Assembly: GCA_016763395.1 (NCBI GenBank)
Contig: JAESTW010000902.1
Location: forward strand, 1-5,982
DNA from: Kofleriaceae bacterium
GTDB lineage: Bacteria; Myxococcota_A; Polyangia; Haliangiales; Haliangiaceae
Direction: 5' to 3'
DNA length: 5,982 nt
The position numbers and the translations under genes are program-made. This document shows positions 1 to 5,982 of this stretch, in pieces (positions within the stretch are counted from its first letter, which is position 1; every line of letters begins with the position of its first letter). Under the pieces are notes generated by a model. The model searched no databases. It saw only the letters and a list, made by a program, of their open reading frames with translations, and was not told where the DNA came from.

Positions 1-223
1 AAAACGCAGCGATGTCCCGTCGGAACTCCACCGGACACAACCAATCCCCTGAGGAATGTACGAAGCGCAGAGCATACCCGCGTAGCCAAGGCGCCCACCC
101 GCGCTTGCGCCAAGCACCGATACGCTCCCGGTCCTAGCGGCACCACTGGATTCCCAACTCGGACGCACCGATCGCACCAATTCCCAGCATGAGCATCCCA
201 GAGAACCGATACTCACTGCCCCC

Positions 224-3200
224 CTAAAGCACGCCGCTCCGAGTCTCGTCTCCCCGAATGCCAAGGTTCCCATACCGATGATAATCCACACAAAGGCTTT
301 GCTCCATCATGTACCACAGAAGCTCAATGCGCCCTTCTTGCAGGACTGGCGTAGAGGCAATGTAGATACCAGTGTCGCCAATCGCTTCGCGAACTTCGAG
401 CGGAACCTTGTCCGGTGATGAGTAGCGAACTCGATCGGTTTGGGATTCAGCGATGATGGCCGCCAACTCGCTATCACTTTCGACGACAAACTCGATGCTG
501 GCCCCCCAAGCCTCCGTCAGCTGGTCGATAGCGCGTAAGACATCGGATTGTTGTTCTGAGGACGAACTCAAGGTGACTCTGCACCCACAAATCCGTGCTG
601 CACAGACTCGCGCGAAAATGTCGTAGCCGCTATCGTCTTTGTGTACTCGAATACGCAATGCCTGTGCTGGCAGGTATCGGCGAATGTTGTCTTGTCCGAG
701 AAGTTTGAAGTGGTCGTGCTCGATGCCAAATTCGGCGTCATAAGCGGAAGAGTAACTGGCCGCGGCGCGCAATAGCCTGTGTATGTCCGAGCTATTGATC
801 CCGGCTTGGCCTTCGGGGAGTGCTTGCAAGTCTTTACAGAGTTGAAAGACCTCCGTATTGCTGACCTGCGCGAGATCTGGATGGTTTTCCGGCGAATCCG
901 CGCGGTCGCTAAAGCGCAGCAGTTGTGCCACGTAGTTCGGGCCACCAGCCTTGATTCCCGGGCCAAAAACGCTTTTGCCCATGCCGCCGAAGGGTTGTCG
1001 CAATACAATAGCACCCGTGGTGCCGCGGTTTATGTAGAGATTGCCTGCCCGGATTTGGTCCTTCCAGATGATTTGCTCTCGCGAATCGAGGCTTTCCAGG
1101 CCCGAGGTTAGTCCGTAGCCAGTCTGGTTGACCAGATCAATGGCGTGTTCCAAGTTGTCCGCACGAAGTACGCCCAGGACTGGACCAAAGAACTCGGTCC
1201 GGTGAGTGTAGTTACCCGGACGGACGCCCCACTTGATTCCAGGGCTCCACAGATTCGGGTTGTCACCGGCGCGGCGTGGCCGGACAGCCCAGCTTTCGCC
1301 CTCTTCCAGCTCCTTCTGCGCTCGCTCTAGGTCTCCGCCTGGCGCGTAAATGGTTGGGCCCATGCGAGTACTGATATCCCATGCGGAGCCGACTTCGAGA
1401 CTCCGCACCGCATCGCACAAGGTTTCTTTGAAGGATTCATCGTCGTAGACTTCGGCTTCGAGAATCAGCAAGGAGGTCGCAGAGCACTTTTGCCCCGCGT
1501 GTCCGAATGCCGACTGTACTACATGTTTGATCGCCTGCTCACGGTCACTCATCGCCGTTACAATCGTCGCGTTTTTACCACCGGTCTCAGCCAGGAGGTT
1601 CATGTCCGGGCGCGCCTTGAGCATTTGCATCGCGGTATCGGTTCCGCCAGTCAGAATCACAACATCCACCAAAGGCGAGGAAACGAGCTGTGCGCCACCT
1701 TTTGCGCCAGAGCAGGGGACAAACTGTAGGGCTTCTTTGGGGACTCCCGCTCGCCAGAAACACTTGCACAACTCATAGGCCACCAAAACGGTGTGAGATG
1801 CTGGTTTGAGTATGACCGTATTTCCCGCGGCCAAGGCAGCTGCTATTCCTCCGCAGGGAATTGCGATGGGGAAGTTCCAAGGCGGAACCACAACCACAAC
1901 ACCCATCGGCTCAACCTCTAGTGTTTCGCTCGCATATAGTCTCTGTGCGGAGAGAGCGTAGTACTCGGCAAAGTCAATCGCCTCACTTACCTCGGGATCG
2001 CTCTCGGTAAATATCTTAGCTCCGTCGGCCATGGCAGCGCCCATTAAATCTCCGCGGGCGATTCGAAGCTCTTGCGCAACCTTAGTAAGTATTTTGCTTC
2101 TGTCAGTTTGCGAGCGGGATCGCCACGAAGATGCGTCGGCTTTGGCACAAGATAGTGCTTGCTCGATTTGTTCGCTACTTGCCTGGCAATACCGGCCGAC
2201 CACAAGCTCCGGCCTTGAAGGATCGTAGCAGTTCTTGGTACTCGCTGAGTCGAAAAAGTCCTTGCCGGCTATCACGAGCGGAATTTCTTGCGCCTTGTCA
2301 CTGTGCTTCTCTTGCCAACTGGCCATGGTCTCGGCTGCCCATGCAACGTTTTGCGGCAAAGAGAAGTCAGTGTCCGCTTCGTTTGCAAAGTTGTCCGAAT
2401 TGATGATTCCGGCAGATGGCGTAGGGACGGCACTACGGTTCTGGGTACGGCGCGGGCTGATTGAAACGGAATCAAGCGCTGAGAAACTGTCAATGAACCC
2501 CTTCTCCAACATCGTCCACTCGTCGCTGTCGACTTTTAGGGAGAAAGCATGTCGTAGGAAGTTTTCTGGCCCCGTGTTCTCGTCCAGTCGGCGAATAAGA
2601 TAGCCGATGGCATAGACGAAATCCTCTTTTCGCGTCGCCGGGGCGTATAGAAGTACGTTGTCAACCATTTCGTGGAGTGCACGCCGTTGGTGATTGGCGA
2701 TACCCTCGAGCATCTCAAGCTGCACTTGATCATGCAGTCCGCGCGCGTTGACTAAAACCAGCCCGTAGCAGACATCAAAGAGGTTGTGGGAGGCAACGCC
2801 AACGCCTACAGCTTTGCTATTCTCCGCATCGAGAGCGTAGTTGAGCATCTTTTTGTAGTTCGCATCAGTCTCGCGCTTGAGCTTGTATGGTGCCTGAGGC
2901 CATCCCGCGATGGAGGCTTCTACCTTTTCCGATTCCATATTGGCACCTTTGACGATTCGGACAGTGACCGGTGATCCGCCCGCAGCAACACGTTTCTTGG
3001 CCCATTCCGTAATCTCGCATAGTACCGCAAAGCTGTCCGGTAGATATGCCTGCAACGCGATGCCTGCGTTAACCCCGGCGAGCCCCGGACGATCGAGGGT
3101 CCTCATAAAGACAGCGGAGGTGATGTCGAGGTCGCTGTACTCTTCCATGTCCAAATAGACGAACTTCGGAACTACATCACCATTGGGACGCTCAAAGCTC

Positions 3201-3898
3201 GACTTGGCCGACGCGCGGTATAAAAGCTCCATGCGATTGCACAAGATATTGATAGTGTGTTCTCTCGCAATCGGAAGTATCTGCGAATAAATCGTAGATA
3301 TTTTTACACTGATGCAATCAAGCTGCTTCAGCTGAAGCGCCGCCAAATAGGTGTTTAGGCGGTGTTTCGCTTCGTCTTCTCCGAGGAGCGCTTCTCCTAA
3401 GTAGTTGACGTTCATTCGCAGTCCGCCTTCTTTGCGTTTCTCCAAGTGCTCTACGAGAAGTTCGTTCTCTGCCGGCAAGACGACGCTGGCAGTTTCTTCG
3501 CGCATCTTGCTTTTAACCCGTGGCACGCTAACGCCCGGAAGTAGCGCGCCAAAGGATTGAAAGCCTTTGAGCATCGCTCTGTCCAAGGTTGAAAAGAACC
3601 GCGGAATTCCCTGAACGTCCAGTATATGAATAAGCTGATCGGCGACGCGTTTGGCCTTGTCCGAACGAAAGGCTTGATCGGTAAGTTGCATGAGCGTCGC
3701 CCGGCCTTTGGGCTCATCCATCATTCGCTCAAGCTCCCGCTGTTGCCGGCGTTCCTGCGGAGTTTGCAATCCTGCCCCCCGCTCCTGCAGCACTCTGGCT
3801 AGCAAAAAAGCTTGTTGAACTTCCAAGGCAAGTATGGAATCGCTATCGATGGGGAGTTTGGCGATGGTGTCTGCGAGTGACAGTTGGGAGGTAGTCAT
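224..3898 (-). CDS. putA: Bifunctional proline dehydrogenase / L-glutamate gamma-semialdehyde dehydrogenase (PutA)
   Basis: This enzyme oxidises proline to pyrroline-5-carboxylate with FAD, then oxidises glutamate semialdehyde to glutamate with NAD+. It is expected at the inner face of the cytoplasmic membrane, passing electrons to quinone. It is complete at 1224 residues. An N-terminal arm (about 1-100) is followed by the proline dehydrogenase barrel (about 105-475), with K199 in SVKIS, D250 in LDMEEY, RIVKG at 314-318, HN at 371-372 and the substrate-binding pair R436/R437 in YLIRRL. The aldehyde dehydrogenase domain (about 520-995) has PPWNFP at 672-677, K698 in ILKPA, E771 in AETGGKN, catalytic C805 in GQKCSA, EFFGP at 902-906 and RQPFGGMGK at 967-975. 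Residues 1000-1224 form a C-terminal extension like that of long PutAs. No ribbon-helix-helix domain precedes the arm, so this PutA should not repress its own gene. ATG at 3898 is chosen because an in-frame TAG lies seven codons upstream (3919-3917). No Shine-Dalgarno sequence is visible. Confidence 0.96.
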   Translation of the reverse strand: MTTSQLSLADTIAKLPIDSDSILALEVQQAFLLARVLQERGAGLQTPQERRQQRELERMMDEPKGRATLMQLTDQAFRSDKAKRVADQLIHILDVQGIPRFFSTLDRAMLKGFQSFGALLPGVSVPRVKSKMREETASVVLPAENELLVEHLEKRKEGGLRMNVNYLGEALLGEDEAKHRLNTYLAALQLKQLDCISVKISTIYSQILPIAREHTINILCNRMELLYRASAKSSFERPNGDVVPKFVYLDMEEYSDLDITSAVFMRTLDRPGLAGVNAGIALQAYLPDSFAVLCEITEWAKKRVAAGGSPVTVRIVKGANMESEKVEASIAGWPQAPYKLKRETDANYKKMLNYALDAENSKAVGVGVASHNLFDVCYGLVLVNARGLHDQVQLEMLEGIANHQRRALHEMVDNVLLYAPATRKEDFVYAIGYLIRRLDENTGPENFLRHAFSLKVDSDEWTMLEKGFIDSFSALDSVSISPRRTQNRSAVPTPSAGIINSDNFANEADTDFSLPQNVAWAAETMASWQEKHSDKAQEIPLVIAGKDFFDSASTKNCYDPSRPELVVGRYCQASSEQIEQALSCAKADASSWRSRSQTDRSKILTKVAQELRIARGDLMGAAMADGAKIFTESDPEVSEAIDFAEYYALSAQRLYASETLEVEPMGVVVVVPPWNFPIAIPCGGIAAALAAGNTVILKPASHTVLVAYELCKCFWRAGVPKEALQFVPCSGAKGGAQLVSSPLVDVVILTGGTDTAMQMLKARPDMNLLAETGGKNATIVTAMSDREQAIKHVVQSAFGHAGQKCSATSLLILEAEVYDDESFKETLCDAVRSLEVGSAWDISTRMGPTIYAPGGDLERAQKELEEGESWAVRPRRAGDNPNLWSPGIKWGVRPGNYTHRTEFFGPVLGVLRADNLEHAIDLVNQTGYGLTSGLESLDSREQIIWKDQIRAGNLYINRGTTGAIVLRQPFGGMGKSVFGPGIKAGGPNYVAQLLRFSDRADSPENHPDLAQVSNTEVFQLCKDLQALPEGQAGINSSDIHRLLRAAASYSSAYDAEFGIEHDHFKLLGQDNIRRYLPAQALRIRVHKDDSGYDIFARVCAARICGCRVTLSSSSEQQSDVLRAIDQLTEAWGASIEFVVESDSELAAIIAESQTDRVRYSSPDKVPLEVREAIGDTGIYIASTPVLQEGRIELLWYMMEQSLCVDYHRYGNLGIRGDETRSGVL

Positions 3899-3937
3899 GA
3901 CGATTGGCAGGATAGCCTAGATATCCTGCCAATCGTC
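3899..3937. promoter_or_regulatory. Perfect 16-bp inverted repeat abutting the putA start codon
   Basis: The arms at 3899-3914 and 3922-3937 are exact reverse complements over 16 bp, with a 7-base spacer (GCCTAGA on the plus strand). On the putA strand the proximal arm ends at the base directly before the ATG. As RNA this would be a very stable stem-loop occupying the whole ribosome-landing region; as DNA it is a symmetric operator candidate. Neither strand has a T-run after the stem, so it does not look like an intrinsic terminator. PutA here lacks the self-repressing DNA-binding domain, so control by a separate regulator at this dyad, or by leader structure, is a reasonable inference. No sigma-70 promoter was recognised around it. 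Confidence 0.7.
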
Positions 3938-3953
3938 CGATTGAGGCTTCCAA

Positions 3954-3999
3954 GGCAAAAAGAAGCCGGCTCTGCCCGAATATTCGAGCGTGAGCCGGC
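3954..3999 (-). terminator. Rho-independent terminator after the OmpA-family gene
   Basis: On the minus strand an 8-bp GC-rich stem, GCCGGCTC (3999-3992) with GAGCCGGC (3972-3965), encloses a smaller palindrome, CGAATATTCG (3986-3977), that can extend the hairpin after an internal loop. The closing arm is followed at once by TTCTTTTTGCC (3964-3954), the U-rich tract expected of an intrinsic terminator. It begins 26 bases past the TAG at 4028-4026, so it should end the transcript of the outer-membrane gene and separate it from putA. Confidence 0.82.
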
Positions 4000-4025
4000 A
4001 CAGTTTGATGATTGGGTATTTCGCG

Positions 4026-5982
4026 CTAGTCTAGCGTGCCCTCTGGCCCCGAACGCTTCTGTTCGATATTGCTTCCCTCGATGCGGAATTCAACCCGGCG
4101 ATTCGCTGAGCGGCCCTCATTGGTCTTGTTGTCAGAGATAGGGCGAGTTTCGCCGAAGCCTTCTGCTAGTAATCGGGCTCGGTCGACGTTGCGTCCGACC
4201 ATATAATCCACAACAGCCTGAGCACGGCGCTGAGAAAGATCCAGATTTGCAGCATCTCTACCACGGCTGTCCGTATGTCCCTCGACAACAATCTTCTTGA
4301 GATTTGGGTGGGAGTTTAGGACGGTAGCAACATTGTTGAGTAACTCGTACGAACGCTCCAGAATAATCGCCTTATTGGTTTTGAAGTAGACGACGTCGAG
4401 AATCTGCAGGCTGTTTCCTGTCAGGATGACAGTTTGCTTGGTCTTGCATCCCTGCATTTCAACTTCACCTGGCTCATCCGGGCAATTGTCTTCGCTATCG
4501 ATGACAGTGTCGCCATCTCGGTCAGCTATCGGACAGCCTTGCGCGCTGGCAAGTCCTGGCTCGTTGATACATTCGTCGTCCACATCGAGTACACTGTCTT
4601 TGTCGTTGTCCGGGTCGGGGCAACCATCCAGATCTTCGAAGCCATCTTTGTCTTCAGGCTCTTGTGGGCATTGATCATCGGGATCAAGAAGGCCATCGCC
4701 ATCGCTATCTACAGGAGCAGCAACGATGATTTTCTCAGGTTCTGGCGCGGCCTTCTTGCTCAAATCTCGTCCGAGCCGAATACCTACCAGAGAACGCCAG
4801 TCCGGCGTGCCAAAGGCTTCTGACAGGCCAAGACCGACCGCGGCGAAGCCGACCATCTCGGTACCAAAAGGCATTGAGACACCACCAAGGATCTCGTTGT
4901 GGTTTCGACTAAAATCCCCGAGAAAGTCGTTTGCAGCTGTTGAAGTGCGGTAGCTGAACTCAATATCGACAGGCCCAAGGGGGTGAGCCGCTGCAAGCTT
5001 TACAAAGAACTCATCATCGATTTTCAGGCCGATAGACTCCAGACCCTTACGAGCTTGGTATCCTACATTGGCCAGTGTACGGAGCTTTCCGAATCGTTTT
5101 CCTAGCAGTAGGGCCGGCTCAACGACAACTCCGTCGTTGCCGACGTAGGTATCATCACTCGCTGTAGGTAGGCTAAGTGAAACTCGTAGTCCCAAGTCTA
5201 TGCCATGCTTGCCATCGCGTAGAAACTGGTAGCGGGGAATGAGCGCGAGGTCACCGATTGATGCAGCGCTCAGTGAACTCGTGGTCATTACTCCGCCAGA
5301 GATGTCGTCATTTTGATAGAGCACCAGGGGCAGATTGACGCCGATGGCAGCGTCGTCCCAGAGCCCTAAGGTTGCCAAGAGGGCGCCACCTAGGCGATTG
5401 TGAACCAGCGATGCTACTCTAGTGCGCTCGCCATTTTGCTTCTGGAAAACGACTAAAGGGTCGTTTGCATAGCCCGCCCACAAACCCAAATCCAGAGTCA
5501 TGTGCTTAGGGACAGCTGCACTCTCGACGTCCAAGATGCCAAGCCTATCGCTTGAGAGTTGAAAACGCTCTACCGAATAGTTCGTATCACCAGAGATTTC
5601 TTGTGCGCTTGCGTTCTGGCTGCTGCCAAGTGTGAGAGCTGCGACGACTGCGATGGGAGCTGCCTTGACGAGGGTGCGCTTGCGCCTCCAAAGTCCGGCC
5701 ATCAGTAGCAAGGCCAAAGCGCTCAGCCAACCCGAGGAATGAGAGCTGCTGTTACATCCGCCACCAGAGATACCAAAGGCGCCATTTTCGCCGGGTCCTC
5801 CTGTTTCACACACATCGCCAATACCATTTCCGTCCGAGTCCAGTTGGTCGGGGTTGGCTATAGATGGGCAGTTGTCGTCACCGTTGGAGATACCATCGTT
5901 GTCGTCATCTGCTTCTGGGTTATCGTCACTTGGATCGTTTGGATCGCCTTCGCCATCATCGATCCGTCCGTTGTGGTTTGTA
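4026..5982 (-). CDS. TSP3 / MYXO-CTERM-like segment fused to an OmpA-family outer-membrane beta-barrel protein (5' partial)
   Basis: The frame is open from the right edge to TAG at 4028-4026, at least 651 codons. Order of modules: acidic TSP3-type calcium-binding sequence (5981-5808); a MYXO-CTERM-like Cys/helix/RRKR tract (5765-5676); a signal-peptide-like stretch ending ASA|QE (5702-5604); about 280 residues of alternating polar and hydrophobic strands typical of an outer-membrane barrel (5603-4758); three TSP3-type repeats (4712-4434); and an OmpA C-terminal domain (4430-4083). In that last domain GHTDSRG and LSQRRAQAVVDYM match the peptidoglycan-binding motif; the Asp at 4271-4269 and second Arg at 4226-4224 correspond to E. 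coli OmpA D271 and R286. The C-terminal part should tether outer membrane to cell wall. GTG at 5813 is unlikely to be the start because it falls inside a TSP3 repeat that continues upstream. An alternative is ATG at 5702 (558 residues, starting MAGLWRRKRT) as an independent start, though no clear ribosome binding site precedes it. Confidence 0.85.
   Translation of the reverse strand, partial: TNHNGRIDDGEGDPNDPSDDNPEADDDNDGISNGDDNCPSIANPDQLDSDGNGIGDVCETGGPGENGAFGISGGGCNSSSHSSGWLSALALLLMAGLWRRKRTLVKAAPIAVVAALTLGSSQNASAQEISGDTNYSVERFQLSSDRLGILDVESAAVPKHMTLDLGLWAGYANDPLVVFQKQNGERTRVASLVHNRLGGALLATLGLWDDAAIGVNLPLVLYQNDDISGGVMTTSSLSAASIGDLALIPRYQFLRDGKHGIDLGLRVSLSLPTASDDTYVGNDGVVVEPALLLGKRFGKLRTLANVGYQARKGLESIGLKIDDEFFVKLAAAHPLGPVDIEFSYRTSTAANDFLGDFSRNHNEILGGVSMPFGTEMVGFAAVGLGLSEAFGTPDWRSLVGIRLGRDLSKKAAPEPEKIIVAAPVDSDGDGLLDPDDQCPQEPEDKDGFEDLDGCPDPDNDKDSVLDVDDECINEPGLASAQGCPIADRDGDTVIDSEDNCPDEPGEVEMQGCKTKQTVILTGNSLQILDVVYFKTNKAIILERSYELLNNVATVLNSHPNLKKIVVEGHTDSRGRDAANLDLSQRRAQAVVDYMVGRNVDRARLLAEGFGETRPISDNKTNEGRSANRRVEFRIEGSNIEQKRSGPEGTLD
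4434..4712 (-). repeat. Three TSP3-type calcium-binding repeats linking barrel and OmpA domain
   Basis: Three acidic loops occur in a row: DSDGDGLLDPDDQCP, then DPDNDKDSVLDVDDECI, then DRDGDTVIDSEDNCP. They are joined by Pro/Glu-rich linkers and spaced cysteines (DQCP, DGCP, QGCP, DNCP). These DxDxDG loops are thrombospondin type 3 calcium sites. In OmpA-family proteins of deltaproteobacterial type they usually form the periplasmic spacer between the membrane barrel and the peptidoglycan-binding domain, which is their position here. Confidence 0.88.
5604..5702 (-). other. Internal Sec signal peptide of the OmpA-family portion
   Basis: Starting at ATG 5702, the residues MAGLWRRKRTLVK give a basic n-region, APIAVVAALTLG a hydrophobic core, and SSQNASA|QE a good signal peptidase I site (AxA, cleavage near 5604/5603). 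The mature barrel begins directly afterwards. The basic n-region is the same RRKR that closes the MYXO-CTERM-like segment, so the two signals overlap. This may be the true N terminus of a separately translated protein, or a re-insertion signal within a longer precursor. Confidence 0.75.
5676..5765 (-). other. MYXO-CTERM-like sorting signal located inside the reading frame
   Basis: The encoded segment has a GGGC motif (Cys codon 5756-5754), a short Ser-rich spacer, the hydrophobic helix WLSALALLLMAGLW and then RRKR. This matches the layout of the MYXO-CTERM signal, in which a Gly-Cys motif, a transmembrane helix and an Arg-rich end direct sorting and processing of surface proteins in Myxococcota. 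Such signals normally end the protein; here the frame continues with no stop. The call rests on layout and on the TSP3 stalk before it, not on a profile search. Confidence 0.72.
5808..5909 (-). repeat. TSP3-type calcium-binding repeat at the end of the passenger protein
   Basis: Translating the minus strand gives DDDNDGISNGDDNCP, then IANPDQLDSDGNGIGDVC. This is the classic thrombospondin type 3 pattern of DxDxDG loops with paired cysteines (NCP ... DVC). It extends upstream of the GTG at 5813 in the same frame, showing that the coding region does not begin there. More acidic, Asp/Pro-rich sequence (EGDPNDPSDDNPEADD) precedes it and runs to the window edge. Such repeats usually form a stiff stalk near the base of a surface protein, just before its anchor. 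Confidence 0.85.

Noticed and set aside
1..223. Possible gene downstream of putA: a minus-strand GTG frame from 216 open to the edge, an ATG frame from 196 stopping at 136-134, and a plus-strand frame open from the edge to 189
   Set aside because: None gives a recognisable protein or has a well-spaced ribosome site, and several frames are open because the sequence is GC-rich. The ATG frame starts with a hydrophobic stretch (MLMLGIGAIGAS), but it is broken by TAG after 20 codons. No terminator was seen here either.
779..2603. Several plus-strand open frames of 60-122 codons within the putA region
   Set aside because: They lie antisense to strongly conserved putA coding sequence, show no family motifs and are explained by the codon pattern of putA.
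3899..3937. The 16-bp inverted repeat as a second terminator for the OmpA-family gene
   Set aside because: On the minus strand the stem is followed by ATGACTACC with no T-run, and a convincing terminator already lies upstream at 3999-3954.
3820..3958. 12-bp direct repeat CTTCCAAGGCAA at 3820-3831 and 3947-3958
   Set aside because: About one exact 12-mer repeat is expected by chance in a window of this size, one copy is inside putA coding sequence, and there is no further similarity around it.
4434..4823. Plus-strand open frames opposite the TSP3 repeats
   Set aside because: The Asp/Gly-rich repeat codons leave the opposite strand free of stops; the minus-strand reading has clear calcium-loop motifs and continuous domain structure.
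5811..5813. GTG as start codon of the OmpA-family gene
   Set aside because: It encodes the Val of a TSP3 repeat (GIGDVC) whose first half lies upstream in the same open frame, and no ribosome binding site precedes it.

Overview
The window reads as chromosomal DNA of a myxobacterium-like member of the former Deltaproteobacteria (Myxococcota or a relative). The strongest hint is a tract near the right end with the three-part layout of a MYXO-CTERM sorting signal: a Gly/Cys motif, a hydrophobic helix and a basic cluster. Calcium-binding thrombospondin type 3 (TSP3) repeats flank it, and an outer-membrane barrel with an OmpA domain follows. This placement is an inference from protein architecture, not from a marker gene. 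Base composition is moderately GC-rich.

Both genes lie on the minus strand, so transcription runs from right to left. From 5982 down to 4026 is an open frame that enters from outside the window. It encodes the end of a TSP3-rich surface protein, a MYXO-CTERM-like segment, then without any stop codon a Sec signal peptide, a beta-barrel region, three TSP3-type repeats and a C-terminal OmpA peptidoglycan-binding domain. A hairpin with a T-run (about 3999-3954) follows its stop and looks like an intrinsic terminator. A perfect 16-bp inverted repeat (3899-3937) then abuts the start codon of the second gene.

The second gene (3898-224) is a complete 1224-residue PutA, the bifunctional flavoenzyme and aldehyde dehydrogenase that oxidises proline to glutamate. 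It has no N-terminal ribbon-helix-helix DNA-binding domain and carries a C-terminal extension of about 220 residues. The last 223 bases (1-223) hold no gene I can support.

The two genes are probably separate transcription units: a terminator lies between them and their functions (cell envelope versus amino-acid catabolism) are unrelated. The most interesting item is the right-hand gene. A C-terminal sorting signal and an N-terminal secretion signal are joined back to back in one frame, which suggests a polyprotein or a fusion of two neighbouring genes. The architecture recalls the TraA/TraB outer-membrane exchange pair of Myxococcus.
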